This document shows, in pieces, positions 1 to 6,104 of a stretch of DNA of 64,000 bases. Within the stretch, counting starts at the first letter, position 1; every line of letters begins with the position of its first letter. Made by a program: the position numbers and the translations under genes. The DNA is from an uncultured Blautia sp. (lineage in GTDB: Bacteria > Bacillota > Clostridia > Lachnospirales > Lachnospiraceae), in assembly GCF_934424005.1 (NCBI RefSeq), contig NZ_CAKRXI010000008.1, forward strand, positions 15,005-79,004, given 5' to 3'. The notes below the pieces were generated by a model. The model was not told where the DNA came from, made no database searches, and saw only the letters and a list, made by a program, of their open reading frames with translations.

Positions 1-91
1 ATTTTTTATTGCTCATTTTTCTATTACGTGCCAATTCTGGCAAAATTTGCTCCTTTTTTGCCCTGTGCTCATGCTTCTCCATGAAACCGTC

Positions 92-1033
92 TTACTTAGC
101 CGAGAATCCTTTACGTATTTTCTCTACCTCTTCCACTGTACAACCTGTATAATCTGCAACCTTTTCCAATATTTCTCCTGCCCTCAACATACTTTGCACA
201 ATTTTACTTCTTTCATCTAACTTTCCCGTATCATACCCCGCCTCAAACTCAGCCTTTCGGAGTTTCTTTTCTTCTTCCTCCTGATCATACTCAAATATAC
301 TCACCTTCAGCACCTCCGCTCGATTCTTCTGTAGAAAATCTTTCAGGATTCCTTCCCGGATGCATTCATCCACTGCATACTCTACTGCTGTATCCAATTC
401 CAGCTCTTTCCTGTATTTTCTTACTTTTCCCACATATTGTGCATATTCTCTCAGTATCTGGCACTGCTCCATCAGTTCTTTATTGTGACCTTCATTTATA
501 TTCAGGCAAACTACCTTTAATTCCAGCTTGGGTTCTCCGCTCAGATTTTCATATGCTTCTGACAAAGAATTCTCCCATCTGTCCTCCTCTTTTTCTGTTC
601 CATTATAAAACACGATAAAATATGGCGCAGGTATCTTTTGCAACACCGATGAGTATAAAGACTTATGGTCTACGATCTTCTGATATTCCTCAGATATGTA
701 TAACAAATCTCGGAGAGGCATATTCGGATTATATGTTGACTGGTGTTCATACAAAAATAAATTTGTGTCGATGATAAATGCCAGATCATTCTTCATTCCC
801 ATATAAATTGCACTCTCTAATGTCACGATTTCCAAATCTTCTGGTTCTTTATATGCAGACCTGTTGATTGCATTATACAACGACAACAGATTCTCTTTAT
901 CTGAGAATAACATTCGAAATACCGTATCCTTATACTTTCTGTTTGCTCTCGGAACACTGCGCACCCCCTGATTCCTTTTAGCAGTCTGATTTTTCTTCGG
1001 TGTAACTTTGCATGTCTTTTTGTTTTTTGCCAT
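92..1033 (-). CDS. Rpn-family PD-(D/E)XK nuclease (copy 1, full length)
   Basis: This is a PD-(D/E)XK nuclease of the Rpn / 'transposase_31' family, proteins that nick DNA and promote RecA-independent recombination. From the ATG at 1033 it is 313 aa. The core shows a conserved Glu (about residue 73), Asp in KNDLAF (83) and the E-x-Q signature in YEHQS (96-98). A basic tail-like N-terminus (MAKNKKTCK) and a charged C-terminal half follow. A GTG at 1042 is in frame, but the ATG at 1033 sits 8 nt after a perfect AGGAGG, so I choose it. The Shine-Dalgarno is buried in a hairpin. Two damaged relatives lie at 57922 and 59175. This copy is the only one in the window with the catalytic core intact. 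Its 3' end differs from the others, and no long hairpin is seen in the 91 bases downstream. Confidence 0.85.
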   Translation of the reverse strand: MAKNKKTCKVTPKKNQTAKRNQGVRSVPRANRKYKDTVFRMLFSDKENLLSLYNAINRSAYKEPEDLEIVTLESAIYMGMKNDLAFIIDTNLFLYEHQSTYNPNMPLRDLLYISEEYQKIVDHKSLYSSVLQKIPAPYFIVFYNGTEKEEDRWENSLSEAYENLSGEPKLELKVVCLNINEGHNKELMEQCQILREYAQYVGKVRKYRKELELDTAVEYAVDECIREGILKDFLQKNRAEVLKVSIFEYDQEEEEKKLRKAEFEAGYDTGKLDERSKIVQSMLRAGEILEKVADYTGCTVEEVEKIRKGFSAK

Positions 1034-1040
1034 AGGCAGC

Positions 1041-1060
1041 ACCTCCTGTTGTCGCAGGAG
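1041..1060 (-). promoter_or_regulatory. Shine-Dalgarno-sequestering hairpin, Rpn copy 1
   Basis: On the minus strand CTCCTG-CGACAA-CAGGAG forms a 6-bp stem whose 3' arm is the AGGAGG ribosome binding site of the Rpn gene. The same stem with a different loop (CAATAA) precedes the two other copies. Sequestration of the ribosome binding site would lower translation. Confidence 0.7.
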
Positions 1061-1161
1061 TCAGAATGCCAATGTTGTTACACTTATCATTCAAAACCCC
1101 TGCTTTTCTTTTCAATTGGATTTAAAAGCATGGATTTCTGAAATGAATTAAGAAAATAGAC

Positions 1162-1173
1162 GGCATAGATGCC
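1162..1173 (-). promoter_or_regulatory. Rpn leader stem 1
   Basis: GGCAT-ag-ATGCC inverted repeat in the ~165-nt 5' leader of Rpn copy 1. The other two copies have TGGCAC-N2-GTGCCA at the same place, so the pair has changed on both sides. The flanking leader (about 1087-1200) is otherwise conserved among the copies. Confidence 0.55.
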
Positions 1174-1203
1174 ATGAACTTATAGAAAATATGCTTTGCA
1201 GTT

Positions 1204-1232
1204 ATAGTACCATTTGTTCTTATATTTTTCAA
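1204..1232 (-). promoter_or_regulatory. Promoter of Rpn copy 1
   Basis: TTGAAA (1227-1232), 17-nt spacer, TACTAT (1204-1209) preceded by TGG, an extended -10. The same boxes and spacer recur at 58784-58812, 59916-59944 and 3108-3136. Bases between 1233 and 1355 hold only AT-rich sequence and the start of the XRE gene's upstream region. Confidence 0.7.
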
Positions 1233-1355
1233 TAGGTTTTATACAATATTCAAATTCTAACCAATATTATTTCTATATAAACATCTCCATCTCTAAAATT
1301 TAATAGAGTTTATTCCTCTAGGATAAAATAATAAAAAATCACGGAGGAAACTATC

Positions 1356-1595
1356 ATGGAAGAGAAGAGTCCAGAATACTTAATCAGGATTCGCGATCTA
1401 CGAGAAGATAATGATTATTCGCAAGAACATGTTGCCAGACTTCTTCATGTCGGACAGCGTACTTATTCTGACTATGAAAATGGTAAAACGCGTATTCCTT
1501 TAGATTCCATGATAATACTTGCAAAATTGTATGATGTGGATATGAATTATATCTGCGGCCTGACTGATAAAAAGAATAAATTCCCAGAAAAATAA
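1356..1595 (+). CDS. XRE-family helix-turn-helix regulator
   Basis: A 79-aa DNA-binding protein made almost entirely of a Cro/C1-type HTH (about residues 9-66), with the typical core SQEHVARLLHVGQRTYSDYE and a second half ending in LAKLYDVDMNYICGLT. The ATG follows GGAGGA at a 7-nt distance. It is transcribed divergently from the Rpn gene and ends in its own terminator. Small stand-alone XRE proteins of this sort are common on mobile elements and in toxin-antitoxin or phage remnants. The nearby tRNA 3' fragment and lysozyme fit a decayed element, but its target cannot be read from the sequence. Confidence 0.85.
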   Translation: MEEKSPEYLIRIRDLREDNDYSQEHVARLLHVGQRTYSDYENGKTRIPLDSMIILAKLYDVDMNYICGLTDKKNKFPEK

Positions 1596-1635
1596 GCGTA
1601 CCGACACATTTTTAGCTTGTCAGTACGCTTTTCTT
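1596..1635 (+). terminator. Rho-independent terminator after the XRE gene
   Basis: GCGTACCGACA (1596-1606) pairs with TGTCAGTACGC (1618-1628) with one mismatch, followed by TTTTCTT. It starts directly after the XRE stop codon. Confidence 0.8.
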
Positions 1636-1698
1636 GTATCCAAATATTAAAATAACAGATGAACCAGTTTCCTCCTTTCCTGGTTTGGTCACTCAGTT

Positions 1699-1719
1699 GG
1701 TCACTTTCAAAAAGTGACC
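1699..1719. repeat. 9-bp stem hairpin with repeated TTGGTCACT
   Basis: GGTCACTTT-caa-AAAGTGACC is a perfect hairpin. It is preceded by another TTGGTCACT at 1685-1693. It lies just upstream of the tRNA-Leu 3' fragment, where an integrase-binding arm site would be expected, but no integrase gene is present. Role unknown. Confidence 0.4.
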
Positions 1720-1759
1720 TCAAAATTCGTTATAAATACTAGCAATTTTTTCAGTGGTA

Positions 1760-1792
1760 GGGTTCAAGTCCCATCTCCTGCATTCTTTTTTT
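1760..1792 (+). repeat. 33-bp duplicate of the tRNA-Leu 3' end
   Basis: Identical over 33 bp to 3042-3074: the T-arm, the acceptor 3' strand (CTCCTGCA) and the T-run that follows it. The 5' part of the tRNA is absent here. This is either an attachment-site scar of an element lying upstream, or what is left of a tandem tRNA duplication. Confidence 0.8.
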
Positions 1793-1805
1793 ATTGCCAT
1801 TCTTT

Positions 1806-1895
1806 CAAGAATGCCTCTGCATTCTTGCTGCGAGATGCGCGTCATGCAATGCATGACATACTTCTTCTGCGCATCTCTGCAATCCTGCCGGAGGC
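1806..1895. repeat. Bipartite hairpin element, copy 1
   Basis: Three nested structures are visible. CAAGAATGC/GCATTCTTG (1806-1827) is followed by an outer stem GAGATGCGC (1832-1840) / GCGCATCTC (1869-1877). The outer stem encloses an inner hairpin GTCATGC-aat-GCATGAC (1841-1857) and an 11-nt unpaired stretch. AATCCTGCCGGAG follows. The same architecture with different stem sequences occurs at 57499-57560. It lies just 3' of the GH25 stop codon on the minus strand. Confidence 0.65.
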
Positions 1896-1983
1896 TATAT
1901 CAGATGGGGGATTGACTCCCACCACTGATACTGATTTGTTGCTCGTCACCTACAGAGGTGGGAGTCATCTCACATCTGATATA
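1896..1983. repeat. Long inverted repeat overlapping the 3' end of the lysozyme gene
   Basis: Arms 1896-1923 and 1957-1983 are near-perfect inverted repeats (TATATCAGATG ... CATCTGATATA; GACTCCCACC / GGTGGGAGTC) around a 33-nt loop. The repeat encodes the last ~27 residues of the GH25 protein, downstream of its SH3b domain, so the protein's tail looks supplied by the repeat. ACATCTGATATAT recurs just before tRNA-Leu (2963-2975). Confidence 0.7.
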
Positions 1984-2817
1984 TCTCGCCGCCACAAACC
2001 CAAAATATTTTCCGGCAATTCGCACATAATACCACTTTGTTCCATCGATAGCCTCACGTATATCACATACATCTATAAGATTATCTCTTTTCAACAATGG
2101 ATATTCTCTTAAATTCGGATATTCTGTACCGGCTCCGGTACGTACATTCAGTGCAGACGCCGTAACTTTCCCTACAAATTTGGGCACTTTACTCAGTTTT
2201 TTTTTATCGGAAGGTTCTTCTGCTACATAGTTTTTGTAAAAAACGTCTCTGTCTACATATCCTTCTATTCCCGGAATCCGACCTTTGCTGGTATACTGCC
2301 ATCCTACGCCCATATCTGGCCGGTATCTCTCAATTAATGTACCATTATCATTCGCCGGATATCGTGCGATCCAAAAATCATATTTTTTGAGTTCTTCACT
2401 AATCACATTACGATACCAATCCAGATTACAATAGATTCCAAATCGGTATCCGGCATCTACAATAATCCTACGAAAAGCTTCCGCCAGACGTGCGATCATT
2501 TCTGTTCCCAGTCTGCGCTGATTACTGTATTCCAGATCAAGAAATACCGGAAACTGTAATTTCCGCCCCTTTAGAACTTCAATTACTTTTTCTGCTTCTC
2601 TTCGCACTTCATCAATTGATAATGCATAAGAAAATTTATATACACCTGCTGGAATTCCATGTTCCAGACATTCGGCATAATTTCGTTCAAAATAACGGTC
2701 TATACCATTTCCTGCTTCTGTGATGCGGATGATCGCAAATTCAATTCCATAATCGGCCACTTTTTTCCAGTCAATCACTCCCTGCCAGGAAGAAACATCA
2801 ATTCCCCTATATTCCAA
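1900..2817 (-). CDS. GH25 lysozyme with SH3b domain (endolysin-like)
   Basis: A muramidase that cleaves the MurNAc-GlcNAc bond of peptidoglycan. The GH25 domain covers residues 1-200: GIDVSSWQG with Asp7, FLDLEY with Asp94/Glu96, FGIYCN, DFWIARY and WQYTSKGRIPG. An SH3b wall-binding domain (about 215-282, LNVRTGAG ... GFVAARYI) follows. There is no signal peptide, so it resembles a phage endolysin that needs a holin or cell lysis for release. No holin is visible. The start is TTG at 2817 behind AGGGGGG, which is partly paired in a hairpin. The last ~27 residues come from an inverted repeat and match no part of the domain. The gene stands alone between the tRNA-Leu 3' fragment and intact tRNA-Leu, consistent with a prophage relic or an acquired wall-remodelling gene. 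Confidence 0.85.
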   Translation of the reverse strand: MEYRGIDVSSWQGVIDWKKVADYGIEFAIIRITEAGNGIDRYFERNYAECLEHGIPAGVYKFSYALSIDEVRREAEKVIEVLKGRKLQFPVFLDLEYSNQRRLGTEMIARLAEAFRRIIVDAGYRFGIYCNLDWYRNVISEELKKYDFWIARYPANDNGTLIERYRPDMGVGWQYTSKGRIPGIEGYVDRDVFYKNYVAEEPSDKKKLSKVPKFVGKVTASALNVRTGAGTEYPNLREYPLLKRDNLIDVCDIREAIDGTKWYYVRIAGKYFGFVAARYIRCEMTPTSVGDEQQISISGGSQSPI

Positions 2818-2826
2818 GTCACATCC

Positions 2827-2850
2827 CCCCTGCTTTATAATAAGCAGGAG
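2827..2850 (-). promoter_or_regulatory. Hairpin covering the lysozyme ribosome binding site
   Basis: On the minus strand CTCCTGCTT pairs with AAGCAGGGG (one G-U), enclosing ATTATA. The 3' arm runs into the AGGGGGG Shine-Dalgarno used by the TTG start. The logic is the same as for the Rpn genes. Confidence 0.5.
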
Positions 2851-2911
2851 AAGAAAAATGGCGCATGTCCTGAGTTAGCATTTTATTTTGCAAATATTTT
2901 GAATTTAGCTG

Positions 2912-2940
2912 TTGACATTTCGTAACATATGATGTATTCT
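2912..2940 (+). promoter_or_regulatory. Promoter of tRNA-Leu
   Basis: TTGACA (2912-2917), 17-nt spacer, TATTCT (2935-2940), placing the start about 35 nt before the mature tRNA. Confidence 0.7.
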
Positions 2941-2980
2941 AATTAGGCAGTTGTCGTGAATGACATCTGATATATGAAAT

Positions 2981-3064
2981 GCAGGAGTGGCGGAATTGGC
3001 AGACGCGCAGGCTTCAGGTGCCTGTGGTCGCAAGATCGTGTGGGTTCAAGTCCCATCTCCTGCA
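2981..3064 (+). tRNA. tRNA-Leu (CAG)
   Basis: An 84-nt class II tRNA. The acceptor stem is GCAGGAG / CTCCTGC with discriminator A, and the D-arm contains TTGG. The anticodon stem is CAGGC/GCCTG around TTCAGGT (anticodon CAG, reads CUG). There is a long variable arm, and the T-loop is TTCAAGT. CCA is not encoded. A T-run that can act as terminator follows. Its 3' 23 bases plus 10 following bases are duplicated at 1760-1792. Confidence 0.95.
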
Positions 3065-3094
3065 TTCTTTTTTTGTCTAAAATTCTACCTCACT

Positions 3095-3540
3095 ATGCTT
3101 TGCTTTTATAGTATTATTTGTTCTTCTCTTTTTCAATAGACATCACAAAAAATTAATTAATACTTCTCACTTCGCTCTATTCCTTTTTCCTCTCCCGGCC
3201 CCGCCACCACTCTCACAATAAAGTCCGGTGAAGTTGAAATAAAAACAAAAAACTCCAGTAAGGGAAGAACTGCCTGTGATTATCCTCTGTATCTGTCTCG
3301 CCTGAAGAACTTCGTAAAGATATCGGATTATACACGATTTTGCGTTGATACAGAAAATGCTGCTGTCTGAGCGCAGCGAGTTCAGCTCTTTTCTGTATCG
3401 CCCTTAGCAAAATTCTTGTATATCCTGATATCTCAGAAGTTCTGAACTGAGACAAGTACAGAGGATAACTCACAGAGAAAATTCATCCCTCTCTGGAGTT
3501 CAATCATTTTACTTCCCGTCACCGGGAATTCTTTATACAT
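3095..3540 (-). pseudogene. Gutted Rpn unit: promoter, long hairpin and 3'-end remnant
   Basis: No gene is carried between tRNA-Leu and the DUF2142 gene. TTGAAA-17-TACTAT at 3108-3136, with the flanking TATGCTTTGC, is a fourth copy of the Rpn promoter. The leader and coding sequence that should follow it are gone, and homology stops at about 3095, next to the tRNA. On the other side, ATAAAGAATTCCCGGTGA (3520-3537, minus strand) is the 3' terminus of an Rpn reading frame, identical to the end of copy 3. Between them lies the 198-nt hairpin. The arrangement equals that at 58784-59192. An apparent 86-codon frame at 3213-3473 merely crosses the hairpin. Confidence 0.65.
3276..3473. repeat. 198-nt long hairpin element, copy A
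   Basis: The two halves are imperfect reverse complements along almost the whole length. The outer arms share TTATCCTCTGTA, then TGTCTC, GATATC, ATACA and an 11-bp inner stem GATACAGAAAA/TTTTCTGTATC. The apical ~30 nt contain CTGAGCG...CAG. Copy B at 58939-59138 is homologous but differs at several paired positions on both sides. It lies downstream of an Rpn 3' end. Possible roles are a structured RNA or 3'-end stabiliser, a MITE-like element, or a strong bidirectional stop. No open frame uses it convincingly. Confidence 0.75.
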
Positions 3541-4958
3541 TATGCTCCATATATAAACGCCCTGATACTAAACGGCACATCCTTATACTCCGGCCAGATC
3601 ACTGCAAAGAACACAAACACCGCCAGCGCAGCCAGTGCCACACAGATTGCAGCATAAATCTTCTTACGCAGACTCTCTTTCTTAATCTGCACATCAAAAA
3701 GATTTCCATATCCCATTACCATGAAATACGTAAGCGGCACGATCATTGGCAGACTGTAACGTCCCTGTGGCTGATAATCCGATGCATAAGAATAATATGC
3801 ATTCAGTATATTCGGAATGATCATCGCAACCAGCATACACCAGTTAAAGATACCCTTTACACTCCACTGTTTTTTCACACGGATCGCAAAAGTCTTCACC
3901 GGATGCAGGAATATCAGAAGAAATCCCGCTTTAATAAAGTCCAGATAATTGTTGATCAGCCACTTCGGCATAAACACATCCATATTTCCAAAACGACCGA
4001 CAAAGCTTCCACTGACAAGCTCTACCCAGGAAAATCCGTCTTCCTGTGGGAAGCCGTGATTCAACATATCCAGCAAAGAATATCCAGCCATCTGCGGTGT
4101 ACGTCTATTGGATGGTTTGTAATTCTTTTTCGCATATTTTTCCGCACAGATTGTTGATGCATTCATACCAATAAAATCTCCGTCATAGAGAATTGCATTT
4201 CGAATGAACCACCATGCAGCCAGCAGCAGAACGATCGCACAGACAAGAAATCCCTTTTTCACAAAATCCGTATACTTTCCTTTCTTTTTCGCCTCCATAA
4301 ACAGAGTTATCCCAAAGAAAAAGATGCTGCAGAGAATAAATCCGTACGCATTGTAATAGGACAATGCACATGCTGCCACACCCAGTGCCAGGATCACACA
4401 GTTTTTGTATGTCCATCCCTCATCCATATACCGCACCCATGCATACACGATCACTGCCGTTGAAAATACCGCCAATGCATCACAGTTAACATAAGTGAAT
4501 ACAAACAAAGAACCTGGCAGCAGCCCTACAAAAGCCGCAGCTATCCATGCTTTTCTACGGTCAAACAACCGTTTTCCCATATCAAGTACCAGCCAGACTG
4601 TTCCAAGTCCAAACAGAATGTTTACAAATCTGGCCGCGAGAAGCAGTGCAAACGGCGCTGTCGTCACAAGGCTTACTGCTTTCATAAAAACAGCTGCGAT
4701 CATATATGACAGGATCGGAGAAAATGCATAAGAAATTCCCCATACAACATTTCGTACCGACGGGTCATCACCTACTGGAAGCGAACCATGCTTATAAATA
4801 TAATCCGCAATCTGATAGCGCATCTGCTCATCCGGCCCGGCACCCATAGGCTGTACACGTGCCCACATCAGATAAAACACCAGCAGAAACAGGAAAAAAA
4901 GGATCTCCACAGTTGTCTCTGCACTTATTTTCTTACGTTTCAACTTACTTTCCTCCAT
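3540..4958 (-). CDS. DUF2142-family polytopic membrane protein (putative GT-C glycosyltransferase)
   Basis: About 472 aa with roughly ten transmembrane segments. It carries the DUF2142 hallmarks: an early acidic loop GAGPDEQMR after TM1, a WWFIRNAILYDGD stretch in the middle, and SDYQPQGRYSLP near the C-terminus. Families of this type are predicted GT-C enzymes that take sugars from polyprenyl-phosphate carriers on the outer face of the membrane. The gene overlaps the aminotransferase by one base (TGATG), so translation is probably coupled. A TTG one codon upstream is possible. The neighbouring GtrB-like transferase and SMR-like pair would supply and flip the lipid-linked sugar. Substrate is unknown. 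Confidence 0.75.
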   Translation of the reverse strand: MEESKLKRKKISAETTVEILFFLFLLVFYLMWARVQPMGAGPDEQMRYQIADYIYKHGSLPVGDDPSVRNVVWGISYAFSPILSYMIAAVFMKAVSLVTTAPFALLLAARFVNILFGLGTVWLVLDMGKRLFDRRKAWIAAAFVGLLPGSLFVFTYVNCDALAVFSTAVIVYAWVRYMDEGWTYKNCVILALGVAACALSYYNAYGFILCSIFFFGITLFMEAKKKGKYTDFVKKGFLVCAIVLLLAAWWFIRNAILYDGDFIGMNASTICAEKYAKKNYKPSNRRTPQMAGYSLLDMLNHGFPQEDGFSWVELVSGSFVGRFGNMDVFMPKWLINNYLDFIKAGFLLIFLHPVKTFAIRVKKQWSVKGIFNWCMLVAMIIPNILNAYYSYASDYQPQGRYSLPMIVPLTYFMVMGYGNLFDVQIKKESLRKKIYAAICVALAALAVFVFFAVIWPEYKDVPFSIRAFIYGA

Positions 4959-6085
4959 CAAAACTCAAACTCTCTGATTTTTTCCGCAATATAATCCACA
5001 TCATCCATTGAAAGATCATAGAACATCGGAAGCCTCAAAAGGCGTTCGCTCTCTTTTGTCGTATAGACATCCTCTCCATGAAATCTTCCAAACTTCTCAC
5101 CTGCCGGAGAACTATGCAATGGAACATAATGAAAAGCCGGTGCAATTCCATTTTCACGGAGATAAGTGATCAGTCTTGTACGTACAGCAATATCTTTCAC
5201 CTTAATGTAATACATATGTGCATTGTGTGCACATCCCTCCGGAACAATCGGTCTCTGAATCTTGCCCTGTTTTTCCAGATCTTCCAATCTTTCATGATAT
5301 CCGTCATAAACCTGATGACGTTTCCTGTTGATCTTATCACACTCTTCCAGCTGTGCATACAAATATGCCGCATTCATCTCACTCGGAAGATAGGAAGAGC
5401 CATAATCGATCCACCGATATTTATCGATCTGTCCTCGGAAAAATTTACTTCTGTCCGTTCCCTTTTCACGCAGGATCTCAGCTTTTTCCTGATATTCATT
5501 TTTCTGGAATACCAGAGCACCACCTTCACCCATGGTGAAATTTTTTGTCTCATGGAAACTGTAACAGCCAAAGTCACCAATCGTACCAAGTGCCTTTCCA
5601 TGATAATAAGCATCCACTCCCTGTGCTGCATCTTCTACAACTTTCAGGTTATGTCTGCGTGCAATCTCCATAATTTTATTCATCTCGCAGCCAACACCGG
5701 CATAATGGACCGGAACGATTGCTCTGGTCTTCTCTGTGATTGCATCTTCGATAAGATTTTCATCTATATTCATCGTATCCGGCCGAATATCAACAAATAC
5801 GATCTTTGCACCACGAAGCACAAAAGCATCTGCAGTGGAAACAAACGTATAAGATGGCATGATCACTTCATCCCCCGGCTGAATATCACTTAGGAATGCT
5901 GCCATCTCCAATGCATGCGTACAGGATGTTGTCAGGAAAACCTGATTTACCTGGAAACGTTCTTTCATCCATGCAGAACAAAGCTTCGTATATTTTCCAT
6001 CACCACAGAGCATGCCCTGGGCTACTGCATCCTGAATGTACTTTAATTCATTACCGACAAGTGCCGGTCTGTTAAAATAAATCAT
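4958..6085 (-). CDS. rffA: dTDP-4-amino-4,6-dideoxygalactose transaminase (RffA/WecE-like)
   Basis: A 375-aa DegT/DnrJ/EryC1 PLP enzyme that would aminate dTDP-4-keto-6-deoxyglucose with glutamate as donor. Visible motifs are FNRPALVGNE at the start, TSCTHALEMAA, PSYTFVSTADAF, VEDAAQGV, the PLP lysine in HETKNFTMGEGG, and YLPSEMNAAYL. Length is as usual for WecE. Its ketosugar substrate is made by RfbA and RfbB, both encoded further along the window. It sits between the ATP-grasp gene (19-bp gap) and the DUF2142 gene (1-bp overlap). The family call is firm. Substrate stereochemistry is inferred. Confidence 0.85.
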   Translation of the reverse strand: MIYFNRPALVGNELKYIQDAVAQGMLCGDGKYTKLCSAWMKERFQVNQVFLTTSCTHALEMAAFLSDIQPGDEVIMPSYTFVSTADAFVLRGAKIVFVDIRPDTMNIDENLIEDAITEKTRAIVPVHYAGVGCEMNKIMEIARRHNLKVVEDAAQGVDAYYHGKALGTIGDFGCYSFHETKNFTMGEGGALVFQKNEYQEKAEILREKGTDRSKFFRGQIDKYRWIDYGSSYLPSEMNAAYLYAQLEECDKINRKRHQVYDGYHERLEDLEKQGKIQRPIVPEGCAHNAHMYYIKVKDIAVRTRLITYLRENGIAPAFHYVPLHSSPAGEKFGRFHGEDVYTTKESERLLRLPMFYDLSMDDVDYIAEKIREFEF

Positions 6086-6104
6086 CTGACTCCTCTACTT
6101 TTCT

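Noticed and set aside
1211..1232. LexA box in the Rpn promoters (AGAACAAATGGTAC)
   Set aside because: Only the left half-site fits; the right half is GGTAC instead of GTTC in all copies.
1714..2112. 132-codon plus-strand frame over the tRNA fragment and hairpins
   Set aside because: It crosses the tRNA 3' fragment and two inverted repeats and runs antisense into the lysozyme gene.
1760..3074. A complete prophage or integrative element between the two tRNA-Leu 3' ends
   Set aside because: No integrase, excisionase, replication or structural genes, and the fragment lies on the wrong side of the intact tRNA for a simple insertion.
3213..3473. 86-codon frame across the long hairpin on the minus strand
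   Set aside because: Not kept in copy B of the hairpin, no ribosome binding site; the base pairing explains the conservation.
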